DNA from: Isochrysis galbana
Taxonomy: Eukaryota; Haptophyta; Isochrysidales; Isochrysidaceae
DNA length: 64,000 nt
NCBI GenBank assembly: GCA_018136815.1
Contig: CM030941.1
Span: 3,987,559 to 4,051,558 of the forward strand
Direction of reading: 5' to 3'
Shown here: positions 10,297 to 20,112 of the stretch, piece by piece
Layout of the letters: the number at the start of each line of letters is the position of its first letter
Numbering within the stretch: the stretch's first letter is position 1
Notes under the pieces: model-generated
Databases searched by the model: none
Told to the model about the DNA's origin: nothing
What the model saw: only the letters and a program-made list of their open reading frames with translations
Program-made: the position numbers and the translations under genes

Positions 10297-12948
10297 AGCA
10301 CAAAATCTTCGCTCGCGCCTTCGGCTCCGGTCGCCATGTCGAGTTCTCCCATTGAGAAATCTTCATTGTCCCCGCGTCATGAGCCCGTCTCTTCTTCTTC
10401 GGTTCTCGAATCGTACGGGTCGAAGTCCCCCGGGGAAGAGAGCCTCGTGGGTCCCCTCCCTTCTTCAAAAGAGAGTCTTTCCGAGCCAGTTCTCCCCTCC
10501 TCTCGCCTCTCCGCGCCGACGGTCGAAGTTCCGCCGCCTCCGCGGGCCTCTACTCACACCCCGTCAACTGGAGCTGGAATGGGTCCTCTCGCCTCGTCCG
10601 TTGCTCCACCGGCGGCCTTTCCTCTCCTTTCTTTTGCTGATCCTTTGCCAAGTATTCCTTCCTCTCTCAATCCCTCTGTGGTTGGTGCTGAAGATGATGT
10701 GGGTTCCGTCCGGTCCCTCCCTCCTTTCGAGCCCCCACCATATGAAGAGTTTGTTCCACCCCCGTCGTCGACGTACTCGTACCCCAAACGTAACTTCGTT
10801 CCACCTCCGACCGCCACCGTCGGCGCCGCCCAAATCATGGACCAACAAGTCCAGATCGAGGCTCTCCGCGGCGCTGTCGACCGCCTCGAGTCCTCTACCC
10901 TCCAAGCCGCCCAGCGCCACGAAGAATTTCAGCGAGAGGTGGGGTCTACCTTCAAAGCGATACTCAACATTCTACAGGGCCACGCGGGCACTACGACTTC
11001 GTCTCGAGTCGAAACTTCGCCACCGCTTGTGGAAGAAGGAGACAACTCCATTGGTGCTCCCCCTGCCTCGGTCAAGCTCCCTTCTCAATCTTTGCCCGCC
11101 GCGCCGTTCTCCGTTCCGCCGAATCCGATTTCCGATCCCGAACCCAATACGCCTGTTCCTGTCTCGCCCGCCAAGCCCGTTTCTGATCCCCAACCTCCAC
11201 CCACCGTCGCGGGCCTCCGCTCGCTTCCAAATCCGGCGGCTCGGCGCCATCCCGTCGATCCAAGCCTCGCCGGTGATGTTTCTGAGCGAGAGGTCATCCT
11301 AGCCTCGTGGGACCAACTGTTTGAGGATGCCGCCTACGAGGTAGCCTCTCTCTACAGGAAGTCCGACGATTTCGAGCTCATCCACGCCATTCTCAACGGC
11401 GGCCTCTCTCGGGCCGGCAATGTTTGGCACTACCGCGTGTTTTTCGAGAAGGAGCACGTGACCAAGTGGGCTCGGAGCCGCTTCTTCCTCGACCGCACCC
11501 TCCATCACCAAGTCCGAATGGGCAAAGAGCTTTCCGAGATCAAGTTCCCCAAGGGCCTGGCCTCGGACAACGTCCAGACAGCGGCCACCTCCTGGAACGA
11601 TTTTCGTCTGTCCTTCATCAAGCCGCTCGAGCGCGCCCTCTCGCTCGGCTGCGACCACCGCGAAATCTTTACATCCTTACTAGCGGCCGCCAACTTGTGC
11701 ACCACCGGCAACCAAAGGATTTACGCCTTCCTCCTCGATCTCGCCGAAGACCCGGTCCTCTCTCTCAACCCCGCGCTGGCCTGCGACGTGCTTCTCCGCA
11801 AGTGCGACGCCACTTTCGCGGCCAACGTGCCCGGCTTCGCCAAAGACTCCGCCTCCATGGAGTGGGACCGGCTCGTAGCTCGTGAGGCCGGCTCCGATCT
11901 CTTAGAGTTATCCAAGAATTTGGTGCGGGCGTACGTCCGCAAGATGGGTGACGCGAAGGTGGATGCCACGACAGTCTGGGACCACCCGAACATGTCGCAC
12001 GATATCAATCAACGATTCGAGTCCATCATTCGGAACGACAAGGTCGACGCGGCTCGCGGCGTGGATAACGCGACCAAGTTCGGCGAGTATCTTGCAAAGA
12101 CTCGCTTCCGCGTCGAGAACCACGAGCTTCCTCGTTCGGCCCTTTCGTGCGTCAACCTCTGCCAACGCTACTTGAGCCCGTACGAACAGTCCCGTGCTGG
12201 CCAACAACAAACGTCGGTCACGGTCGCCGCCGTGACGCCGCCGGCGACTACTTCCAAGTCCACCAAAACCGCCAAGGTTGCTAAGGCTGCCTCTAACCCC
12301 GCGGACACTACGGCTTCGATGGTCGCCGCCGTCCAAGCGGCGGTGACTGAGGCATTAAAATTGCAAAACAACAACTCGAACCGCAAGGCGACTAGCGCTG
12401 ACAATCGTCGGGCTCCGCCTCCGCCTACGAATTACTCCGCATCGTCTCCGTTACCGGACGCACTTCTTGACCGTCCTCTCGGCAAAATCACGTCTTCTCG
12501 TCGCCAATGTGATCCCCCTCCGAACGGCCTTGGGCTTCCGGCCGATTCGGGCCTCTCGGAATGGGATCCAGGTAGCTGGTCTCGAGCTCGAGCCCGCTTC
12601 TGGCAAATTTCTCGTTACGCTGGTCACCCGGCCCTTCGCGCTGCGCTCACGCGCTGCCGGCCCTCCGATGCCACCATGACGGCGCCGCGTCTCGACGACC
12701 TAGACCGCGACGTCAAGGAGTGGACCGACGCCAACGGCTGCGCGTACTGCGCCTTTCGTCCCCGGGCCCCATCTGGTACGCCCGAGGCAGACCTGTGGAA
12801 GTATGGCACGGGCGACGGAGCTCATAACCCCGTCGTTTGCCAACCGTACATTCGTTTTCTCTGCGAAGGCGGCAGTGGCGAGTGTGGTAACGACCCAGAA
12901 GTCCACCGCCGCCTCCGCACGATGGTCGTTCTCCGTCCGGCCCAGTAG
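10177..12948 (+). CDS. gag: Element A Gag polyprotein (923 aa)
   Basis: This is the structural protein of a Ty3/Gypsy-type element, forming the particle that packages element RNA. The start is ATG 10177 (MPVVTPEES), inside the predicted LTR. Residues 1-210 are Ser/Pro-rich. A coiled-coil-like segment (QVQIEALRGAVDRLESS) lies near residue 228. The conserved capsid-like region spans about residues 400-670 (GNVWHYRVFF, LHHQVRMGKELSE, LGCDHREIF, VWDHPNM, LSCVNLCQRYLSPYEQ). The C-terminus has an unusual Cys/His cluster (GCAYC, GAHNPVVCQPYIRFLC, GECGNDPEVH) instead of a CCHC knuckle. Capsid and C-terminus align well with B-D, while the N-terminus and linkers do not. It ends in TAG, after which the same frame stays open into Pol. 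Confidence 0.85.
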   Translation: MPVVTPEESSMSSPQEPHSALAAGAPSQAISKSEMSLALTSTKSSLAPSAPVAMSSSPIEKSSLSPRHEPVSSSSVLESYGSKSPGEESLVGPLPSSKESLSEPVLPSSRLSAPTVEVPPPPRASTHTPSTGAGMGPLASSVAPPAAFPLLSFADPLPSIPSSLNPSVVGAEDDVGSVRSLPPFEPPPYEEFVPPPSSTYSYPKRNFVPPPTATVGAAQIMDQQVQIEALRGAVDRLESSTLQAAQRHEEFQREVGSTFKAILNILQGHAGTTTSSRVETSPPLVEEGDNSIGAPPASVKLPSQSLPAAPFSVPPNPISDPEPNTPVPVSPAKPVSDPQPPPTVAGLRSLPNPAARRHPVDPSLAGDVSEREVILASWDQLFEDAAYEVASLYRKSDDFELIHAILNGGLSRAGNVWHYRVFFEKEHVTKWARSRFFLDRTLHHQVRMGKELSEIKFPKGLASDNVQTAATSWNDFRLSFIKPLERALSLGCDHREIFTSLLAAANLCTTGNQRIYAFLLDLAEDPVLSLNPALACDVLLRKCDATFAANVPGFAKDSASMEWDRLVAREAGSDLLELSKNLVRAYVRKMGDAKVDATTVWDHPNMSHDINQRFESIIRNDKVDAARGVDNATKFGEYLAKTRFRVENHELPRSALSCVNLCQRYLSPYEQSRAGQQQTSVTVAAVTPPATTSKSTKTAKVAKAASNPADTTASMVAAVQAAVTEALKLQNNNSNRKATSADNRRAPPPPTNYSASSPLPDALLDRPLGKITSSRRQCDPPPNGLGLPADSGLSEWDPGSWSRARARFWQISRYAGHPALRAALTRCRPSDATMTAPRLDDLDRDVKEWTDANGCAYCAFRPRAPSGTPEADLWKYGTGDGAHNPVVCQPYIRFLCEGGSGECGNDPEVHRRLRTMVVLRPAQ

Positions 12949-13018
12949 GTCGCCGGCGGGGCCCACGTCCGCGCTGTTACCCCGCTACCAGTCCAGGGTA
13001 GTGGGCCTGAACGCCACC
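12946..13018 (+). promoter_or_regulatory. Candidate UAG readthrough signal, element A
   Basis: CAG-TAG ends Gag; the frame then has no stop until 20112. A block containing CCGGCGGGGCCC follows the TAG, and GTGGGCCTGAACGCCACC starts 52 nt after it. Both are present at the same distances in B-D, although surrounding codons differ. In A, GGCCCAC (12960-12966) can pair with GTGGGCC (13001-13007). Retroviral UAG readthrough uses a downstream RNA structure in this way; function here is inferred. Confidence 0.55.
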
Positions 13019-16000
13019 CACCAAAAGATCGTATTACGCTACGGCCGAGTACTTCTACGGCCTCCAACCGGTACCCCAAGATTCCCCAAGTTCCAGACAA
13101 GCCCTACCACCTCCATCCCCCTCTTTCTCCTGCCCCCTCGCCGATTGCCCCTATTTCTCCCAATGCCGATGATTCCATCCTGATTCTCGATATCACGCAC
13201 GAGTCCTCAAAACCAAGTCAACCGTCACCGCCTCTCTATCAACTCAAGCCGCTCAACCGCTACCCCCCGCCACTCCCCAAGCATCACCAGTCCAAGACCT
13301 CACGGTCTGCGAAAATCCAGCCGCCGCAGGCCCAATCCAACCTTCAATCTCTCAAATCAAATTTCGCATGTCCGAGCCACAAAACGTCTCCCGAGTACGA
13401 GTCCGAGTCCAAGTCACGTTCAGAATTACCCTCTTCGTCTTACGCCACCGCGAGCCCATCTACGAGTCTGAGCCCAGTCCAGTCATCACCGGTATCACCA
13501 GTCTTCATCGCTACGACGATGGAGGCGCAATTCTCCGGTACTTCCCCACTTTCTTTCGAGTCCGAGTCCAAGCCTGTTTTGAGCAAACCCCGTTCTGAGC
13601 CATCCGAGTCCGAGTCCGAGTCCGAGTTTACAACGTCACCGAGTCCTACCACGCGGTCGGCCGCAGGATTAACGGAGCTCCAGCCACCCACTGAGCCTCC
13701 GACGACCACTCCTTCCGCGGGAGTGTTCACCTTCGGTCCTCCGCGCCCCGAGTCTGAGTCATTTGGAATCTCCGGTCACGTCCAGAATCCCAACCACAAC
13801 CGAGCCCCGTTTCACGAGCAACCGCGTATCGAGTCCAAACACAAGCTGACGCCGAAGCCCTCGACGACAGCCACTGTGTCCTTGTCCGAGCCACCGTTCC
13901 GAGTCTCGCCGCAGCCGGCCTGCCACTCCAGCAGGCTGCACGCCGCCGAGCCGATCCCTTCCGTTTCCGTTCCGAGTCCGAGTCCAATCGCACAAGACAG
14001 TGCATCCCGAGCCCGCGTAATCAAGCCCGTCACCGAGTCCGAGTTTACGGCCGCACCGAGCCAACCGGTGCTGGCCACCATGCCCCTATCGTCATCACAA
14101 GCTTCCGCTTCGTCCTCATCGACGGTTGCGACGCCAGGGGGCTTCACCTTTGGGCCGGCCCCGTCCGTTCCCATTTCGAAAGTTAGCCCTGTTATTGGCG
14201 TCCAGCACGCCAGAAACGACGAGTCCGAGTCCGAGTACAAATTAACGTCACCGCGGAGTCCGCGGTCGACCACCGGCGTTCCCACGCCACCGCATCAACC
14301 GAGAGCCATGGAGGAGCTTGCACAGCCGTCTCCTAGCCCCTCTCAAGTCGCCGAGTCTTCCGAATTCGAGTCTGAATCCACCGTAATTTCAGCGGTCCAT
14401 CCACCCGCTAGCCCGAGCCAAGTCCTCCGAAGAATGCTTCGCATTGCAGAACCTCTTCGGCCACTACCCACGCCAGCCGCTGCCGCAGAGCCACCACCCT
14501 GGCCCCAGCCTTCCCCGCAGCCGGCTTCTTCGACAGCCACGTCCCTTCTTTCGCCGGCGCCGACCCCGCCGACGACAGATTGCAACGAAGTCTATGCCTG
14601 GCCCGATTCCTCTCCCGACGTGACCATGGAGAGTGACCACAACTCCCTTGCACGTCGAGGAACGGCCGCCTCCCAAACCGAGCTTCTACGCCCATTGAGC
14701 CAGCCCAACCGAGTCTCTGAGCCATGTCCTTCATGTCTCTCACCGGTGGTCTCGCGGCCGCGGCGTCCGTCGCCGCAATCCGACACCCCACCTCTCCGAG
14801 TTTGTTCGTCAATCCCGTCCTCCGAGCCTGTCTCCACGTCGTCGATATCCGAGTCTACTTCCATTCGTCCTACGTCGCCGCGGCCACCGGTCGCAGCCTC
14901 CAAGCACTGCCTGCCTCTCGATACCACTGCCACCGCCATCATGCGCGTGGCAGCGATCAATGCGTCCGCGATCCAGTCCTTCGATCCCTCTCAAAACAAC
15001 TCCGATGTCGGCACCCGCGATGATACCCCGTCACCCGCTCTCCACGCTCTCGCCTCTCTTCGTGCGCGAGCGAGCGGCTCTGCGGTGGTATTACCTCGGC
15101 ACCTCACGGAGGCAGCCCAAGAGCTTCGCCGGCCTCGCGATGGCACCCTAGCCTCGCCTGCCGCCGCGCTACCCAAGCACTTCGATGAGCTTTGCGCTGA
15201 GCTCACGAAGATGAATCAACGAGTCCAAGACGGGCTGACGTCTGGCTGTCACGCACCACGCGTTCTCGTCGTTGGCGAGACGAGCGGCGTCGTCTCGTCC
15301 ATGTTCCTACTCGCCGGAGCTGATGTAGCTACGTGCGATTTGTATCCTTCCGAGATTGATTACGTGCCCCACTTCCAAGGCGACGCGCTTCATGTCCAAA
15401 ACTTAGGTTGGGACCTAGTCATCGCCCACCCGCCCTGCACGTACCTCTCCGCCGTCAGCAGTCAATGGCTCTCCCAAGAACCCGGACGTCGTGCCGCTCT
15501 TGAGTCGGCCGCTCGCGTCTTCAAGTCGATGGCCTCCGCCACTGCTCCGTTTGTAGCGGTCGAGAACCCTCGGATGCATGCGGAAGCTCGCCGTTTAGTC
15601 GGGGGGTTGACCCCGACCCAATTCGTCCAACCCTGGGAGCACGGCACTGGACACCAGAAAGCCACCGGGTTGTACCTCACCAAAGGGCTGCCGCCCCTCC
15701 AGCCAACCTGCGTCGTGGATGGTCGTGAGTCAGCCATGGCTAATCTCTCGCCTTCACCGCATCGTGGCGCTCTTCGCAGCCGCACCTACGTCGGTGTAGC
15801 TGGAGCGATGGCGACCCATTGGATGCCTGTTCTTCTTCGACATTTGAGCCAACAGGGAGACCAGCCATCGACGAAGAAACTGTCCGCGTTGGAGCTACTC
15901 GCTTGCGCGCGGCGCAGCCTATCGGACCAGCCTTCCCTTAGCTCGACTGAGGCTACCGCTTACGAGCCGTGGTCGGCTCTTCATCGTTATGAGAGGGGGA

Positions 16001-19000
16001 GGGAATCTAGTGAAGTTTCTTCCGACCCCGTTGTTTCCCGTCCAGCTACTCCCGAGTCAGACAATCACGAAGACCAAAAAGAAACCCACGATAACCACGA
16101 CAACGACACGCCATTCTACGCCTCCGAGTCTACTCTCCACGACCCATTCTCTCCATGGACCGCCCCGCCTCCGGCACGCGCGAGCTCGCCGCGTCCGACG
16201 ACGCCGACGACTCTCCGGAAGCGGCGCCAACAATGGCAATCATTCGGAGTGAACGGGGACCAGAAATGGTCCAACGTCACGCTCGAAACCGCTGACGAAA
16301 TAAGAGCGCAAGCTCTAGCCGGACGAGGCGCCGACGAGGAATCCGACCTTACCGCTGCCGTCCGAGCGCCAATCGAGTTTGTGGAAGCCAAAGGCATCCG
16401 CGCCGAAGAGCTAGCCTCATTAGTTCGAAGACCCAAGACAGAAGCCCAAGCCCGTCTCGAGAAAGATTGGGAAAAGATGTCCGACCACCCGAGGCACCCC
16501 ACCGACAAGAGAGGCCTGGGCTACACTAGTCCCAAGCTATCACCCTGTACCGCTACCAACGAGGACGACCCCTCTAGGCCCTCTGCCACGATAGCGGCAG
16601 TCGGAGTACCCGAAGAGACGACGACCAGTTTGACGACGAATTCACCCGAGCAACGACGCTGGCGACCAACCCCGTCCCTGTCCGACACCATTGCACACGT
16701 GACCGCGCACCGGCCGGAGAGCGTCGTGGATACCCTACCATCTGCCTACCCAAGGCATTGTCTATATGTTCGAGATCTAATGGTCTGCCGCTCCGGCGAG
16801 GCTGCCGGCAAAGAAGGAGTAATCTTAGCCGACTCCGCCCTCACGGTCAACAGCACACTCGCTGACACCGGAGCTGGCCCGTCGGTCGTGACCACTTCCC
16901 TCTTGTCCAGCCTACCCAACGACGCATGCGTCGAGCGGCTGCCGCAAGCCGTAGTGACACCGCTTCACGGTCCGGACGGCCTACCTCTTATCACGCGAGG
17001 CAAGGCTCGAATCGTTTTCTCCGTCGGTGGATTTCTCTTTCGTCATACGTTCATGGTGATTGAAGGCAACCCGATGCTGCTGCTCGGGAACGACTTCTTA
17101 GCTACGCACGCCGCTTCGATTCAGCTCGCCTCCGACAGCGCGGACGGCTCTATCACCCTCGGTGCCCCATCCACGGTGGCTCCTCTTGAGGTTAATGGCA
17201 GTCCAAGCCCCGACGCTCCGCCGATCTTTCGCGTCTCGACGTCACCGATAGCGGTGGTCCCTGTCAGCATGACTTGTGCACAGGTCTGTCCGACCTCCGC
17301 GAACCCAATCACGACGGACTTCTTCCGAGGGCCGCAGGCCACCAAAAACGACAACCAGCTAGTCTCCGAGCCTCTCTTCAACACGGCCGATGAGTTTGCC
17401 GCCAAAGCGCCGGCGTCTTGTGGCTCCGAGTACCTCCTATACACCCACGAACCTATCACGATCCCGGCCTATCATCGGGCGACGTTTCACGTCCGAATTC
17501 CGCTAGCTCTTCGAGAACACGAAGACTGCGCCATGCTCGTGGACCGACTCCCTACACGCGAGACTATTGACAGCTCTCCTCTCGTCATCCCTCAAGTAGA
17601 GAGGCCGAACTCCGACCACACCATCGCGATCACGGTGGTCAACACTGACGCCAAACCACTACACCTTCCGTCGTTCCACCCTGTAGCTTCGCTACAGGTT
17701 CGATTCAAGATTCACGCCGGAACTTATCACCGCGTCGGTGACGTTAACTCGCCGGATGTGATTGAGTCGCTCAATGAGGACCAACGTAAGCTCCTTGAGG
17801 CAGCCAAGATCGACCCCGAGGGCCGTCTCTCGATGCCCCAACGTGAACAAGTTCGTCGTCTACTAGCCCGACGTATCGCTGCTTTCGCAATTGACCCGAC
17901 CAACCCGAATCACACTCACGTGATGGAGGTAGAGCTACCGCTCAACCCCGGAGCCGAAGCTCACCGTCACGCACCGTCTAGAGTTGGACGAGAGGGTGAG
18001 AAGGTCATAGAGGACGAAGTTTGCAAGATGGAGTCCGCGGGCATCATTAGGAAATCAAATTCGTCGTGGGCCTCTCGAGTCGTGTTAGTCACTAAGAAGG
18101 ATGGCTCCGTACGTTTCTGCGTAGATTATCGCGACGTCAACTCCAAGCTTCGTCTAGAGGACAGCCCTCTTCCCCTCACGGTAGAAGCCATCGACCGATT
18201 GTCGTCCGGCCAAGGCAACCTCGATTCTCTATTCCTTTGCACCCTGGACCTAGCATCTGGTTTCTGGGGTATACCGATCAAAGAGTCCGATAAACATATC
18301 ACCGCGTTCACTACTCATCGCGGCAAGTACGAGTTCAATTACTTGCCTTTTGGTATTCAATCCGGTCCCTCGTATATGTGCCGCCTCATGGACGCCGTTC
18401 TCGGTGGGTTGGCATGGGAGATTTGTATGCCATACTTGGATGATGTCGGCGCCTGGTCGACAGGCGTAGGTGACTCGCTGCAGGCCAGGGAAGAGTCGTC
18501 ATTCCAACAAATGTTACACCGTCTTGATCTTGTCTTGGAACGTCTCATCTGGGCGGGCCTCACTTGCAAGATGTCGAAATGCGTTTTCTTTGCCACCTCG
18601 GCTGAATATCTCGGCCACGTTGTTTCGCGTGAAGGTCTTCGGATGGATCCCAAGAAAGTGGAAGCCGTCTCGAAAATCGACCCTACCCAAATCAACTCGA
18701 TCGAAGCCGTCCGTTCTTTCCTTGGACTATGCTCGTACTACCGCCGTTTTATACGTCGTTTTGCGATCCGTGCAGCGCCTTTAACCGCTCTCACGCGGAA
18801 AGGGTGCGATGTCCCGGTCGAGTCGCAAACAGAAGCCTGTCGCCAGGCTATCGAAGATCTCAAGCAAGCTATCTGTGAAGAACCCGTACTCGCACCTCCT
18901 CGAGACGACCGTCCTTTCCTCGTTAAGACCGACGGGGCTAGCAAGCTCGGCATCGCCGGCGTCCTCGCACAGAAGGACGACGAAGGGAGAGAGCGCGTCG

Positions 19001-20112
19001 TTGCATACTACGGTCGTAGTTTGAGTCCGGCTGAGCGCCATTGGACAGTCACTGAAATCGAACTTCTAGCAGCGCTAGAATCGATCCGAAATTGGAGGCC
19101 TTATCTCTGGGGTCGCCACTTCACCCTCGTCGTAGACCATTCAGCTTTGCGCTGGCTTCACACGATGAAAGATCAAGTCACCGGTGGTCCAGCCTCGCGC
19201 CTCATGCGATGGGTCCTAAAGCTAGCCGAATATCGATTCGACGTCGTGCACAAACCTGGAGTCACTCACTGGGACGCCGACGGCTTATCCCGCTTAGTTG
19301 CTCTCGAGCCCGATCACGATCCTCTCCATGTCGAGGAGAGTGATGCCCATTCTTTCGATTCTTCTGAGATTCACGACATAGTTGCCGCCGCGGTCACTTC
19401 ATCCACCCTCACCGCTCGCCGCCAACAAGCAAACGATAGGCTCGCTCGTCAAGCATCGGAATCTTCGGAGTCGATTACCTCCTCGTATCTCGATGTGGGC
19501 GTGCCTCATGCCGACGAATTGCGTCAAGCGCTCTCTACCGACGAGCTCGCTAGCTCGATCCTTTCTGAATTCGAGTCGATCCTTTCGAAAGCACAATCTT
19601 CGATCACCGCCGGTCCGGTCTCTGTTCCTGACTCTAGCTCGTCGTCGAAGAAAAGATCCCGATTCCTCCTTCGCGATGGCCTACTTTACTACCGTTCGTC
19701 AGAGGCGGAAGAGGCTCCTCTTCGTTTATACATTCCGGAGTCCCTTCGTGACACGTACCTCCGCGCCTACCATGACCACCTTGGTCACCCAGGTGCGACA
19801 AGGATGTCTACCCTACTTCGTACTCGAGTGTACTGGCCTGGCTTGTCCGCCTCTGTATCGGAATACGTTCGAGAGTGCCACGAATGCACTCTTGGCAAAC
19901 CGTTACCGCGACCGCTCGCCCATCCATCCGGTCTTTCCATCGGATCTTATCCTTTCGACGTCGTCTATTGCGATATTCTTTCGATGGCGCCCACTCACGA
20001 TTTCGTATCCGGCCGCTCCGGTTTTGACAAGCTGATTGTTTTCGTCGATTCTCTCTCTCGTTGGATTGAAGCTGAGCCTTGCAACGGTAACCCTCGTCCG
20101 CGAAATGTCTAG
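12949..20112 (+). CDS. pol: Element A Pol with phage-type methyltransferase domain (frameshifted at its 3' end)
   Basis: The frame is open directly from the Gag TAG; the first Met is at 13519 and numbering below starts there. Residues 1-570 are a Ser/Pro/Glu linker with GAGTCC-type hexamer expansions (SESESE). A methyltransferase-like domain follows (about 580-780): motif I-like VLVVGETSG with TCDLYPSE, motif IV HPPCTYLS (Cys 640), motif VI VENPRMH, and RSRTYVGVAGAM. Next come aspartic protease (LADTGAGPSV, MLLLGNDFLA), reverse transcriptase (FCVDYRD, FGIQSGPSYM, YLDD), RNase H (KTDGAS, TEIELLAALES, VDHSALRW) and integrase (HDHLGH, CHEC, then the first catalytic Asp in VYCDIL). One missing base near 20095, relative to D, ends the frame inside integrase. 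Closest relatives are B-D; the enzymatic domains agree well and the linker hardly at all. Confidence 0.85.
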   Translation, partial: VAGGAHVRAVTPLPVQGSGPERHPPKDRITLRPSTSTASNRYPKIPQVPDKPYHLHPPLSPAPSPIAPISPNADDSILILDITHESSKPSQPSPPLYQLKPLNRYPPPLPKHHQSKTSRSAKIQPPQAQSNLQSLKSNFACPSHKTSPEYESESKSRSELPSSSYATASPSTSLSPVQSSPVSPVFIATTMEAQFSGTSPLSFESESKPVLSKPRSEPSESESESEFTTSPSPTTRSAAGLTELQPPTEPPTTTPSAGVFTFGPPRPESESFGISGHVQNPNHNRAPFHEQPRIESKHKLTPKPSTTATVSLSEPPFRVSPQPACHSSRLHAAEPIPSVSVPSPSPIAQDSASRARVIKPVTESEFTAAPSQPVLATMPLSSSQASASSSSTVATPGGFTFGPAPSVPISKVSPVIGVQHARNDESESEYKLTSPRSPRSTTGVPTPPHQPRAMEELAQPSPSPSQVAESSEFESESTVISAVHPPASPSQVLRRMLRIAEPLRPLPTPAAAAEPPPWPQPSPQPASSTATSLLSPAPTPPTTDCNEVYAWPDSSPDVTMESDHNSLARRGTAASQTELLRPLSQPNRVSEPCPSCLSPVVSRPRRPSPQSDTPPLRVCSSIPSSEPVSTSSISESTSIRPTSPRPPVAASKHCLPLDTTATAIMRVAAINASAIQSFDPSQNNSDVGTRDDTPSPALHALASLRARASGSAVVLPRHLTEAAQELRRPRDGTLASPAAALPKHFDELCAELTKMNQRVQDGLTSGCHAPRVLVVGETSGVVSSMFLLAGADVATCDLYPSEIDYVPHFQGDALHVQNLGWDLVIAHPPCTYLSAVSSQWLSQEPGRRAALESAARVFKSMASATAPFVAVENPRMHAEARRLVGGLTPTQFVQPWEHGTGHQKATGLYLTKGLPPLQPTCVVDGRESAMANLSPSPHRGALRSRTYVGVAGAMATHWMPVLLRHLSQQGDQPSTKKLSALELLACARRSLSDQPSLSSTEATAYEPWSALHRYERGRESSEVSSDPVVSRPATPESDNHEDQKETHDNHDNDTPFYASESTLHDPFSPWTAPPPARASSPRPTTPTTLRKRRQQWQSFGVNGDQKWSNVTLETADEIRAQALAGRGADEESDLTAAVRAPIEFVEAKGIRAEELASLVRRPKTEAQARLEKDWEKMSDHPRHPTDKRGLGYTSPKLSPCTATNEDDPSRPSATIAAVGVPEETTTSLTTNSPEQRRWRPTPSLSDTIAHVTAHRPESVVDTLPSAYPRHCLYVRDLMVCRSGEAAGKEGVILADSALTVNSTLADTGAGPSVVTTSLLSSLPNDACVERLPQAVVTPLHGPDGLPLITRGKARIVFSVGGFLFRHTFMVIEGNPMLLLGNDFLATHAASIQLASDSADGSITLGAPSTVAPLEVNGSPSPDAPPIFRVSTSPIAVVPVSMTCAQVCPTSANPITTDFFRGPQATKNDNQLVSEPLFNTADEFAAKAPASCGSEYLLYTHEPITIPAYHRATFHVRIPLALREHEDCAMLVDRLPTRETIDSSPLVIPQVERPNSDHTIAITVVNTDAKPLHLPSFHPVASLQVRFKIHAGTYHRVGDVNSPDVIESLNEDQRKLLEAAKIDPEGRLSMPQREQVRRLLARRIAAFAIDPTNPNHTHVMEVELPLNPGAEAHRHAPSRVGREGEKVIEDEVCKMESAGIIRKSNSSWASRVVLVTKKDGSVRFCVDYRDVNSKLRLEDSPLPLTVEAIDRLSSGQGNLDSLFLCTLDLASGFWGIPIKESDKHITAFTTHRGKYEFNYLPFGIQSGPSYMCRLMDAVLGGLAWEICMPYLDDVGAWSTGVGDSLQAREESSFQQMLHRLDLVLERLIWAGLTCKMSKCVFFATSAEYLGHVVSREGLRMDPKKVEAVSKIDPTQINSIEAVRSFLGLCSYYRRFIRRFAIRAAPLTALTRKGCDVPVESQTEACRQAIEDLKQAICEEPVLAPPRDDRPFLVKTDGASKLGIAGVLAQKDDEGRERVVAYYGRSLSPAERHWTVTEIELLAALESIRNWRPYLWGRHFTLVVDHSALRWLHTMKDQVTGGPASRLMRWVLKLAEYRFDVVHKPGVTHWDADGLSRLVALEPDHDPLHVEESDAHSFDSSEIHDIVAAAVTSSTLTARRQQANDRLARQASESSESITSSYLDVGVPHADELRQALSTDELASSILSEFESILSKAQSSITAGPVSVPDSSSSSKKRSRFLLRDGLLYYRSSEAEEAPLRLYIPESLRDTYLRAYHDHLGHPGATRMSTLLRTRVYWPGLSASVSEYVRECHECTLGKPLPRPLAHPSGLSIGSYPFDVVYCDILSMAPTHDFVSGRSGFDKLIVFVDSLSRWIEAEPCNGNPRPRNV

